From Antrodiella citrinella (taxonomy: Eukaryota > Basidiomycota > Agaricomycetes > Polyporales > Steccherinaceae): a stretch of 64,000 nucleotides of DNA. Below are positions 32,760-43,414 of this stretch, piece after piece (positions within the stretch are counted from its first letter, which is position 1; the number at the start of each line of letters is the position of its first letter). A model generated the notes under the pieces. That model was not told the origin of the DNA, made no database searches, and worked only from the letters and a program-made list of their open reading frames with translations. The stretch covers positions 1 to 64,000 of the forward strand of contig SGPM01000031.1 of NCBI GenBank assembly GCA_004802725.1. The letters run 5' to 3'. Both the position numbers and the translations under genes were made by a program.

Positions 32760-35431
32760 CTTCTCTGACGTCTTCAAATGCTTTTCGACATGACTTATTC
32801 CATTCCTGGATCCCTTCGTTCTCATATTGCACTCCTTCTACGACTTAGCAGCAGATACCGATTACGACACATGGATATACGCACACCTCCCGGCATCCTC
32901 GTCTCGCTGCGACTGGTTACGACATCGAGCTAGTCAGAACAGATATCCTGACCCCAACGCCGTCGGCGACTCTCCTGCGTAATCCTAATGTGAGTAGTCA
33001 CCTCTGCGCCTTCCACCTCCCTCGTATTCCTCAGCAGTACCTGCACTTGCTCATCAATTCCCAGTCATCCCCATCATCCCATCGCAGTACACCTCAAACC
33101 ACGAGTTCTCTGCATAATTGACACAACCTTACTGCAAGGAGACGCGAAGTTGCTCCGTGGCGTGTGCAAATGTGTGTCGTGGGCCATCAAAGCGTTGAGT
33201 ACGGTGAGTACGTTACCACGCCCGTGTGCTTACCGAAAGACGCCCCGCTTTCTCCCTTGTATACAAGTGTTATTTCGAGCACACATGCGATGCAAGGATT
33301 GGGGGTGTGCATTCCACGTCGGGCATGTTCTCAGCTCGTACCTGAATACAGAATACAGAATAACGGCAAGGATGCGGCCCTCTGCTGCGCGAGGTGTTGG
33401 GTGGCGGCGACGCGACCTCGCGACCCCCCCCCCCCCCTGGACTCGAAGAATCCGATTCCGACGACACCGAAGTCAATGCCGCAGTCCACGGTGCTTTCCA
33501 ACGACGATCATAACGATATCGAGTCTAGTGAGTTGGCACAGTGGATTCAACGCTGGAATCCCCGCAGTCCACGGCGTTTTTGTACGGTGAACGGTGAACG
33601 TACGTATGCAGCCTAGCATCGGCAAGTCTCAGTGTCATATCCTCGAGTGACCGGTCGCGCCGACTGGCGCGCCAGGACACAACCAGGACACGTTCAATTG
33701 ACCTTCAAGTTTTCAAGCTTCAACGTTCAAGTGGGATTCCACCTCCAGTCTGTCAGCCGTTACGCGAAATTGGAATGGCAGTGTAAGTTTAGGTCGAGAT
33801 CATAAGATTGCTGAGATTACTGAGATTGTTGTCTGAGATCCAGATCGACGACGGACGACGGAGCAGCGCCACGAGCATCATGATGATGCACCGCCGTAGG
33901 AGGCCGTAGCGTAGCGACAACCGTCAGTCGCGGGTTTGAAATACGTAAGGGTGAGTCCGAGAATAGCACTTCGTGGCGTCGCTGGAAATAGCATCTCTCT
34001 CTGACCAGTGACCCTGCCTGGGTGATTGGTAGAACTAGCAAATGAAAATATGGAATGAAAAACGTGACTGCGGTCGAGACTCGACATGATAGCGGTAGTG
34101 ACGCTTGCTACGTGACGCGCGCCCTCCGTGTCGGCGTCGCGTGTGGTTCTCGTGCACCCGTATGTTGTTGTACATATGTTTCGCCGGGCTGCCCGAGTGC
34201 GCTGAGCGATATCGATACCACCGCCCAAGACCTCGAGGCTCAAGCGGTCCTCGAGTCCTGGGAGGTCGCCACAGTTTGACGGTTATGGCCGCGAGAGGGT
34301 AACGTTGCCCGGACGCGTGTCACGCGTACGTGGATTCAGACTCAGAGGGACGACGTCGACGTGGTGGACGTCCGCGTTCGTGCCGTGCGCTTGTCAACGA
34401 CCATTGTCTCTCGCCAGTGAAGTGGCCATTGTCCAGTGCCAAAGCAAGTCGACGTAAGAAGGTGTTGCACGCGGCCGCGAGAGAGCTCGAGTCAAAGCGT
34501 CGTATTGGGGGTTATTCGCAACGCCCTTGAGTACTATCTACTCTTCCTGCGGGGAAGGCACGAGGTCATTGTGTATGTTCTGTCAGAAACTGTGATGTGT
34601 CGATAGCGAGCTCGTGCGCATCCGGCGGCGACTAAAGGCGGGGTTGGATGTGTCGTAAACTCGTTCGAGGTCCACGAGACAAGCAGGCAGACGCAGAACC
34701 GGGATCAGACCGCAATCGGCCCTTTCTTCCGTCCGGAATGGGTGGACGAGCTGACTGGAGTCATGTGGTGTGTGCTGGGAGGCTGTGTCAGGAATTGAAT
34801 GGGAGAGCGGTACGCGGAGGGATTAGCGCGCGCAAAGGGTTTCTTCCAGTCATCGGGGCTCTTGGTTCAACTGAGATAAGATGAGTGGCAACTGGCAACA
34901 CAATGAGTAAGCCGAGTCTCTCCTCCGATGCTGAGCGGACGGATCCGTTGGTCTGCCTGCGCGGGTGCGTTGCGTTGGCTCGAGGACGTGGCGACGAGCG
35001 AGGGGATCCTAAAAGGGATAAGCCGTCGGGATGGACAGTCGATCTCGGACATTCGCATCCGAATAGGTCGAGTCAACGCAGCTCACTTCGACAGTGCCCC
35101 CGAGGTATCTTGATCAACTGAGGCGCCGGATATCCAATATAATATATCCTCCAGCTTCCCCTCCCCCTCCCCACCGCTGGTCTCGGAAACTTACACACAT
35201 TCCCTGCAAGTGCGGCGCAATCCGAACCGTTGTTCTAGTCTGCTCCTCTTCTTCTCCCGTTACCCACACCGGCAAGGGCGGATCGCGGTTTCCAAATACA
35301 AAACCGCCGACTTCTTATATCGGACGTTCTCATCTCTGCACCTCCTCCTCCTCCTCAGCAGCTACCAACCAATGCAGTCCACACCACCACCCCCATACCA
35401 GCCCCGTTGTTCACTGGGTCATTCCCTCATC
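32760..35431. other. 2.7-kb intergenic region
   Basis: No recognisable gene. Visible items are a run of 14 C at 33424-33437, a duplicated 11-mer GCAGTCCACGG near 33480 and 33560, and a CG-rich, hairpin-prone stretch from about 34270 to 34530. Overlapping open frames exist here, but they carry no family signature or consistent splice sites. Confidence 0.4.
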
Positions 35432-36380
35432 ATGTCAAACCTCTCCGACGCAAAGTCCTGGCAAAAGTCGAATCCCACCGTCGTAAGTCCACCTTCCCTC
35501 CGAGTGTCCCATGCACTCACCCCAACCCACCAGAACACAAGCTTGAACTACACCCCACCATCCTCCCCCTCCGACGTCCCCACAGCAGTGTCCACCCTGC
35601 TCGGCCTGACGAGACAGCTCCAGGACGTCCTGCGCCTGTGGAGTCTCGGCCAGGCCTCCGAATCACAGGTCAGCGACGCCTACATCCTCGTAGGCATGCA
35701 GTTCAACGCTACCGTGAACGCGTTCGCGCGATATCACGTGGACTTGAGGTGAGCGATAAATTTCATTTTACCATCTTTCTTGACGTACACATTGGGTGGA
35801 GAGATGGCGGTGGCGTGCATGGCTACGGAGTTATCAGCAGCCGGGGGGTGGTTTACTTGGCCCGTGTGCACCGTTACGCGCAGAGATGGGTTTGCTGATG
35901 GGAATCATGGAATGGTGTGCCCGAGGGAACTATCTTTCGCATAGTCCCATTGTCCCCGGCGTCGGTATCCGTGTCCCCCTCACGTCACCCGAGATCCAGA
36001 AACCGCAGAACAGAACCCTCTCCGCCGCTCTCCGTTCTCCATTCATACCTATCTATACTTTCATATCTCCTACTCCTTACCTTGCCGTGATACTATCAAT
36101 GTCCATCAGAGATGCTCATACCCGTGTCTGTGTTTCTTTTTCCAGCGACCTGTTCTCCGTTCCCGCCGAGCTGCGCAACACGCTCGAGATCTGTCTCGGG
36201 GAGGACCCGTGCCAACGCACGCTCGACCGGTACATGCCCGCCGTGCGCGCGATCGTCTTCACCCTGCTGCAGGGTCTCCAGGCGAAGCAGGGGCCGTATA
36301 GGAAGGCAGTCGAGGGCGCCCGGACGTCCTTGGGCTCACCGCGGACGCCGACGCTGAGGGAGTTCAAGAGGAGCGGATAG
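35432..36380 (+). CDS. Bud6/Aip3 N-terminal domain-like protein
   Basis: Short protein resembling the N-terminal region of fungal Bud6/Aip3, a polarity factor that helps formins nucleate actin. Exons 35432-35748 and 36146-36380 give 183 residues; a 51-base GTAAGT...CCAG segment (35483-35533) inside the first exon may be a further intron that keeps the frame, leaving 166. Key blocks: VPTAVSTLLGLTRQLQDVLR, WSLGQASESQVSDAYILVG, QFNATVNAFARYHVDL, then DLFSVPAELRNTLEICLGED, RYMPAVRAIVFTLLQGLQAK. The QASESQVSD and VPAELR segments are the best match. Yeast Bud6 is about 790 residues, so the formin-binding C-terminal part is missing. Either the full protein is split into two genes in this lineage or this is a stand-alone N-terminal module. 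Confidence 0.6.
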
Positions 36381-38080
36381 GCGGGCGGACGTGCTGTTGC
36401 TGCTGCCGCTTTTTTCCGTTGGTTGGATTGGATTGGAAGAGGGCTCAGCCGGGTGAGAGTGTTCCATGTGGAGAATGATGACCTTTGCGGTTGGGATCCC
36501 CCTCCTGCCTGTGGCTTCCCCAGGCCGCTTGTGCCCGCCCGGTCACCCAACAAAGCGATATCTCTTGTTGCCATCCTTCCATCCTTCTCCCCTCTGTTCT
36601 GTGTCTGTGTCTCTCCCACGTTTCAGATCGCGCAGGGCCTTCATTAACGAGCGGCGATTGTACGATACAATATGGCGCGGGCGCGACGACCACAAGGACG
36701 CGACCGGTCTCCTCGGTCTTGGCGCGCCCTTCCTTGCACCGACCCCCTCCCCCCCGGCTCGACTTCGTTCGCTTGTTGATATCCTTTGTTCCCTTTTTGC
36801 CTAGCGTGGGTGTGACGTCCGGCTGGCTTATTTTTTGTTTTTGTTTTTCTAGTTGCTTTTTTACGGCACGGTTTTTTACGCAAGCGGAATACGTTCTTGC
36901 GCTTCGCTTCGCTCGTTTTATTCGACATATCCCACGGAGCATTTATGTTACCCTCCACCTGCGCAATCTCTCTTGTTCTGGTTCGTTGTTTGATATGCTT
37001 TAATCACCCACACTGCACGGATCCGGCTTGCACTCTTCTCATACCCCCTACCAAGCATTCACCACTGCATTCTTTCATTCTTCTTTTCGTCAATTTTGTT
37101 CCGTTTGCAACCCATTGTATGATTAGTCTCCTCGCATTCCACGCCCACTCTTCGTTCTTTCTTCCGAGTCGCACTCCTCTGATATCAACAACGACGACAC
37201 ACCTTTTGCTTCTTTGTTCAACGAAAACTTTACACGACCCACGTCTCCCTTGCATTCTCCCCATCCCCACACGCCTTTCACTCTTACAACGTCTCGGTCT
37301 CGTCTCTGGTATAATACCCTCGTCCGCCCGCGTCATGTCATGACGCTTAATCGTGTACCTTGCATGTGTGCTATAAACCCTCTGTAGTTAGTTGTATACG
37401 TAATTCTTTTGTGTATGGTAGAGTAAGTAGAACTCGGTAGAGATTATAGTGTTTTGCTTGCGATGGAGCGTACTTGGTTCTGATTCTGATTACTTTGCGG
37501 GGTGGGTGGGATGAAAGGGTGTGTATTGCTTATACTCTTACTACGGGTGGGGTGAGGTGAGGTGGATCGGGGTTTGAATTCGTGTCGTGGTGTCGATCGT
37601 CTCGATCCCAGGCTCCCGTGTTGACTGGAATGTCCGAGTCGCAGGGGGCAGGGGGCAGCGGGTTCTACAGCCAGTATCTATCGTAGGTATTTTCCAGGGG
37701 ATCCCCACCCTCGAGACGCAGCACGTTGACCTCGAGTAAATCCATAACTGGCACAACAACACACGACTTTCCCGCTGTGTAATAACAGTGTTGTGATGAG
37801 GCAGTTGATCAACGAGTGTTTCAACTTTCAACTTTCAACTTTCCATGGTGTGAGACGATGTAATGTAAGGAGGAAGGTCCGACGATTCGCCGCCACGAAC
37901 TCACGACTCACAACCAAGAACCCCGCCTCGCGCTCTTCTGTGCGCACGACACGACACAATCAGCACTGGCCGCGGAGCCTGGAGGTGCGCTGCGTGCGTC
38001 CTAACAGGCGGGGGGGGGGCAGGTACCATCGGGCACTTGTCCGATCGTATGCGGTGAAGGTGGTGAGTGGAATGTGGAAT
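36381..38080. other. intergenic, pyrimidine-rich on the plus strand
   Basis: No gene seen. From about 36490 to 37330 the plus strand is strikingly rich in C and T (runs such as CCCTTTTTGCC, TTTTTTGTTTTTG and CTTCTTTTCGTC), which may be a long 3' untranslated region of the Bud6-like gene. A run of 10 G lies at 38010-38019. Confidence 0.4.
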
Positions 38081-38814
38081 TTAACACGAACGAAGGTTGG
38101 AAAAGCATGCGTGCTTGACTGCCGGGGCGAGCCTCGCCAGTGAGGTCTGTTGTTTTGCTATCGATCCTGCCCGACCCGTCCAATAAGTATAAGTGTCTTG
38201 TCTTAGTCCAGGAATCTCCTCACCGTAAAACCTCCGACAGATGTGGACTCGAGTCGGCTCGAACAACGTACGCTTCGGTGTGATCACTTCACCAGCATAT
38301 TCTAACAGCATGCAAGCCACTGGCACAGTTACGACAGAATTATGCGCTGTCCACTCGCCTGCGAAGATGCCATAGAATCGAGGGACAACGTCGCCTTGCA
38401 ACGCGGCGAGATGCTTGGTGTAGGTTGTTCGCTTCGGTCTTCAGCCTCGCCACTTGGTCGGCCCGCAAGCGCGAACTTGCACACGATCTGGTCGCGTTCT
38501 TCCTCGGGGATGGAGAACAGCAACGTGTCCTTGAAGCCATCCATCGCTGGGGCAAGTCACAGTGAGAGAACCGAGCTACACTTCTCGCGGGGCTCGCGGA
38601 GGATCCCCGGCCTCTGCCAGTCATCCTCATCACGGTCTGATTCGACGCAAACGTCATCCGAGTCGTCGGAGTCTTTGTCTCTGGGCACGATAGCTGGGAC
38701 ACGGGCGAGGGCGAGTAGACGTGTGGCTTCAAGCTTCAAATGTTGCCGTAGAAAGAGGACTTTAAACGTTTGAAGATTCTGGTAGGTCAGTGTCCCAGAT
38801 GCATACGCCGGCAC
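38081..38814 (-). pseudogene. protein kinase-like fragment
   Basis: Minus-strand segments resemble the N-lobe of an agaricomycete kinase-like family but no full gene can be built. They read LTYQNLQTFKVLFLRQHLKL (about 38790), DGFKDTLLFSIPEEERDQIV (about 38540) and HLAALQGDVVPRFYGIFAGE, then ACMLLEYAGEVI (about 38410-38290). The LQG-x-VVP-x-FYG and LLEY-x-GE blocks are the recognisable part. The expected catalytic GDxxxxN and DFG segments do not follow before a stop near 38081, and the joins between the first two segments leave the frame out of phase. Likely a truncated gene; an intact but misread gene remains possible. Confidence 0.35.
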
Positions 38815-39298
38815 AGACTTCTCATGGTTTGAGCACCTCTGATTGGGAGTCCGAGTGAATTTGTGCCGCCGTAGTGCGTAGTCTATTTCTTACTGATTGA
38901 AAAGAGGAAATGCAATGCGGGGATTCGAGATGTTATGGAGGAAGTGATTGATAGAGACAGGATAGATATGAGGTGAAGCTGCTCAGCGCTCACCGCAATT
39001 AATGTCTGACGCGCTCGTTCTACTCAACTTCACAATATACCGTCATTCCTCAAGGAAATCGAAATTGACCGAACAAGTAAGTCCTGCGGAGGCTCGTTTC
39101 CTGATGGACGAGCACGTTGACCTCAAAGTACTCCTAGATCACAACTCATAACCACCAAACACCCACACACGCGAGTGTTTGGGTCTCACAGAGCTCTCCG
39201 TCAGCTCTGTCGTCACAACAGCGTGAGTAAACCAGCTCAAGCATGTCTAGATAATATTCTGACATTTTACGCAGGCACTCCGGAGCCCTAGACGGCAG
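38815..39298. other. intergenic, no gene seen
   Basis: About 480 bases between the kinase-like fragment (minus) and the dynactin-like gene (plus); nothing recognised beyond a repeated CACACACGCGAG-type short stretch near 39160. Confidence 0.4.
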
Positions 39299-40351
39299 AT
39301 GACAGGGTACGGCAGCGTATTCCTCGGCGACGTCCAACGACACCGCATCCTGTCCACCTCGACCCCGCCGTCCAGCCCCCCGCCGACCCTCAGCCCCTCC
39401 GCGACAAGTTTTAGTTTCTCATTTAATAACAGGAGCGTGGAAGAGGAGATTGGAATTGACGATATCGAGAACGCGATGGAGGGTAATCAGAGCGGAGATG
39501 GGAGCATGAACAGACATGAAGAGGCAGTGGTTTTGAAGGTGAACGATGATTTGATAGCAGTGACAGAGGATTCTGGGAAGGGCGCACCGGAGATCCCACC
39601 TGCGCTGTCGTTGGATCTAAGGATGCGGTGGTTAGAGACGTTGCTGTACGGCACGAAACCAGGCGCGAGTGCAGCCTTGACGAAGGAGCGGGGAAACGGG
39701 ACGTTGTTGAGGGGGGTGGAGGATCTCCAAAGGAGGTTGGACGCTATCGTGCACACGAGCGATGGTTTGAGGCGGTTCATGGAACATTGTATGTTCGTCC
39801 CTTCCTTTCCGGTGTACAAAAGCTAACGCTAATGCGTAGACGAACAACACGCACACCTCCTCACACCCTCCTTCGCCCTCTCCTCTTCTTCTACCTCTAC
39901 CGCGATACCACCACCCCACACCTCCCTCGCCCCCTCGGAGCTCGAAGCTTTCCTCGCCGAGATGGAAGCCGACATCCGCTCCGCCGACCGCGACCTTCGC
40001 GAGGTCGAGATGCTCGAGAAGAAAGACGTGACCGCGGCGGGGAAGCTTCCCGATTACGAGCCTCTCGTAGGGAGGCTGGACGCGCTGGTGAAGAGGCACG
40101 AGGAGGATGCACGGTTGGCGAGAGAGGTGGAGGAGAAGGTGGCACGGTTGATGCATCGGTACGCGTCAAATGTGAGTCTACTTCTTGTTTTGTGCGCGCG
40201 ATGGGATGCGGAGAGCTGATTCGCTTCATTGTAGGTGGATACGCTGTCGGAGTTATTCGTCGCGTGGGACGATGGAATCCAAGAAGCGGAAAATGAAGTG
40301 GCGAGATTAACGCGAGATATGGAGGAGCGGAAACGACTGGGCTATGAGTAG
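39299..40351 (+). CDS. probable dynactin p24-like subunit (DCTN3/RO-10 type)
   Basis: Predicted shoulder subunit of dynactin, the dynein cofactor. Exons 39299-39788, 39840-40171 and 40235-40351 give 312 residues; the true start may be the Met at 39475, because residues 1-58 are low-complexity. From about residue 100 the protein is almost all coiled coil: LDLRMRWLETLLYG, GVEDLQRRLDAIVHTS, RRFMEHYEQHAHLLTPSF, EAFLAEMEADIRSADRDLRE, LPDYEPLVGRLDALVKRHEE and finally VDTLSELFVAWDDGIQEAEN. The WLE-x-LLYG start, the HLLTP block and the L-S-x-x-F-V-x-WD ending correspond to landmarks of p24 subunits as I remember them. Coiled coils can mislead, so another coiled-coil complex subunit is possible. Confidence 0.5.
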
Positions 40352-40665
40352 ACTTGCATGCTTTTGTCCCATTGTATTTACCCTTCATCCCAACATATAC
40401 CCAGCAACATGATCCTCTTGTCGAACAGATTCTGTCGACCTTACCCCACACGTCGTTATCAAGGCTCGGCGTTACAGCGAGACTGGACGTCCCGGATTGC
40501 TTGTAAAACGAACGCCCTTCATATAGACATGTATCGATGACTCTCGATTGCTCTTGACTCATCGTACGGAGACAGCTCCCAATGTGCACATGATTGTATC
40601 ATATGCAGTGAAATCATCAAGTTCTAAGTCGGTCAAGCGGAGAATCGAGTGCAGCTAGTAGAGAT
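40352..40665. other. intergenic between converging genes
   Basis: 314 bases separating the stops of the dynactin-like and kinase-SH3 genes. No further feature seen. Confidence 0.45.
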
Positions 40666-43060
40666 TCAGATAAGTTGAAGGTAGTTTGATGACGCAACTA
40701 TAGGGTATGAGCGATGGATGGGCTTTGATTTGAAATGAAGATGGATACGTACTGCCAAAAGTACCGTCTGCCATTCTTACCTTCCACCACTTCCCTTCAC
40801 TGTCCAAGACGTCCAGGATCTGGTCCTTCACGAAAGAAATTTCGTTAGGATCGTCCGGAGATGCACGGTCTGGATGGCTCGCTCTTAGCACCGGTCTGAT
40901 TCCGAGGCGTCTACAACTCACAAGAATACAACGCCTTTGCTCTTAGTATGCTAACTTGAAATCGAAGGAACTTGAAGTTTAATGGTTTAAGGAACTTTGA
41001 AGGCGCAACTTCAGGACACAGGTGCGATGAGCAGTGTGCCCAATTGACTCGAGGTGGAAAGGAGACACGTACTGCCAATGGTACCATCTGACTTTTGCAC
41101 TTGCCACCACTTTCCTTCTTTGTCCAAGACGTCCAGGATCTCGTCCTTCGCGAAAGACACTTCATTGGGATCGTCCGAGGATGCATTGTCTATGGGGCCG
41201 TTAGCAGTGGCCCAGTCACACGCGAATCTGCCACTCACAAGTATACAATGCCTTCACGCGATATGGCAGGTCAGCTGATGCGGTTGGAGGTGAAGTTGGC
41301 GGAAGACCCAATGCGTAAGTGGATTTGAGAGCACTCGGACGAAGATTCTCCTGTTCATTCGGGTCAGCTGTATCGGCTGAACTATGGAGGAAAACGTACT
41401 GAGGGCACTATCACCTCGCTCTTATCCGAAGGTAATAAAATGGGATATCTGTGAAGCGGAATGTCTGAGCACGAAAATGGTCAGAAAGAAGAGTAAACGA
41501 GTCATACGGGACTGGAGAAAATGCTCGACGGTGGGCTCGTTTGTGGATCGGATGTGATCTTCGACGAATCCTGGGCCTCGAAATCCGGGGACACTGGCCA
41601 AACTATTGGCAAAGATTGGGGAACCCTGACGTCTCTCAGTATGCGAACGACCTGATGAACTTCAGGCCGCTTGTCAGGTTGAGCTTCCCAACACGACGTC
41701 GTTAAGTTCCATATCGCATCCGACATCGACTGCCCGTCAGACAGGACTGGACGTTCAGGTCTGTGGCTTTGAACAACGCGCATCATGATCTGATATGGCT
41801 GCAAACCCTCGCTGGCATACGGGGGCTTCCCTGTGTACAACTATGAGCACACATCAGTCATTCCTTCCTGAATCCTGATAATGAATGCGCGAAAGGTGTC
41901 GCTGTACCTCGATGCAAACGCAAGCAAACGAGTACACATCGCATGCGTAGGTGGCACGACTCGATGTCAGCCCAAATCCTTCCGGATACATCAGCTCAGG
42001 GGCTTTCCAGGGTATTGCACCACCACCATGAATAGAGCCATAGTTGTAGGCGGCGTCAGCAACGAGAGCCATTCCGAAGTCTGTAACTTTGGTGCTGCCG
42101 TCCGAATCGACCAAGATATTGCCCTAGAATTTAGAACAAATTTGTACATCATGATTCATGTGAACAAGGAGCTGGACCTACGCCGTGCAGGTCCCCAAGA
42201 ATGATACCCTGGGTCTGAAGGTAAGCCAGTCCTTGAGCAACTTCATGTAGCTGATTAGAGGCGGCTTGGTTACTATTGATACACTAAAACATGGACGAAG
42301 TACATACCCATCTATTCATGTGTTCCTCGAACTGGTCTCCTTCTAACTTTCCACGCTTCTGCAGCATAGCCCGGTAGCTGCGCAGACTCCCGAAGGGCAT
42401 CTTGGGTAGAACCATGCAAATATGGCTAGGAAAGACATCTTCCGATACTCCCAGGATAGGTAAGATGTACTCATGAGACAGATTCATCAAGAGGAGAACC
42501 TCGCGATGAAAATCCTGTAGCAGAGTGACTTACTGTGAGTATAGATCGACCGGCAGTAACGTTAGACGGAACTTGTCCTTACTTGTTTCCGCTTGAGTGC
42601 TTCTTCCCTCTGACGCAGTGGCAATCGTGCGCAGACGTTTGAGTGCCACTGTCTTGTAATCAAAATGCCCGTAGAATACGTGTGCAAAATCACCAGAGTC
42701 ACACTTCTCTCTCTCCTTACATTCGACTCCCCTGAGTGAAAGATATGCGGGGAGTTTATCGTATTTCAGCGTCAGCTTTAACAGCAATTTGAGGTATCTG
42801 CTTGAAGACGCAGATGCCTGAATCTCGGGGGATCTCAGAATCTAGAAACGACATGAGATGCGATGGTCACTGTTTCGAGCTTGAAAGATCGAACGACGTA
42901 CCCTACAGACTTCATCGATCGCAACCTGTGCATCTGTGTCCGGAAGTGAGAATAGCTTGTTCCTAGAGGCTTCGTCATCTATACGTATGAGCCATTGAAT
43001 GAACGGAGGGGTCAAGGCTGTCTGCACGACGCTGGGTTCAGTGCGAGTTATTCTGTACAT
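40666..43060 (-). CDS. protein kinase with two C-terminal SH3 domains
   Basis: Predicted Ser/Thr or Tyr-like kinase joined to tandem SH3 domains, an agaricomycete-type architecture. N-terminal part: MYRITRTEPSVVQTAL and FSLPDTDAQ. N-lobe: CDSGDFAHVFYGH (glycine loop with only part of the usual glycines), VALKRL (ATP-binding Lys), FHREVLLLMNLSHEYILP (helix C Glu). C-lobe: LQTQGIILGDLHGGNILV, with the catalytic Asp kept but HRD reading LGD, then VTDFGMALVADAAYN (DFG), APELMYPEGFG (APE), YACDVYSFACV, TGKPPYASEG, and CWEAQPDKRPEVHQ. SH3-1 (about 41270-41060): NASSDDPNEVSFAKDEIL and GKWWQVQKSDGTIG. SH3-2 (about 40960-40666): ASPDDPNEISFVKDQIL, GKWWKVRMADGTFG and the closing SSNYLQLI. The two SH3 repeats share exon phases. 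SH3-1 appears to lack its last strand. A decayed paralogue lies at 48323-50360. Confidence 0.8.
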
Positions 43061-43414
43061 CAGTTAACCACTTACTTCGAACGGACTTGTCATGAATGAT
43101 CTCTATCCTCTCGGCGAAGCTTCAATTCGATCAGCTGGATGAACTGGCACTAGCACGCACAAGGGGAATCAGGAGAAATCACGTTGAAGAGGTAACACGA
43201 GGCTGTGCGTTTGGGTCTTGTTAATTATTGGGTCCATCATGCATCATGTTCCAGCGCTGGCAGGACATACATACATATGTACACCTGCCTTCGCTAAATA
43301 TGGTAAGTGCACACACCACGTATAAGAGATCAGGCCTCAGGTATGATTTCCGTTCAATGTAATAATGTACGCCTTAGTACAAAACTGCGATCTGATGTCA
43401 CACAGAACTCGGCT
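43061..43414. other. intergenic, no gene seen
   Basis: About 350 bases between the kinase-SH3 start and the carboxypeptidase S stop. Contains a CATACATACATATGTACA near-palindrome at about 43266; probably the kinase promoter. Confidence 0.4.

Noticed and set aside
33424..33437. run of 14 C as a functional element
   Set aside because: Homopolymer runs are common sequencing or slippage products and no gene or motif is attached.
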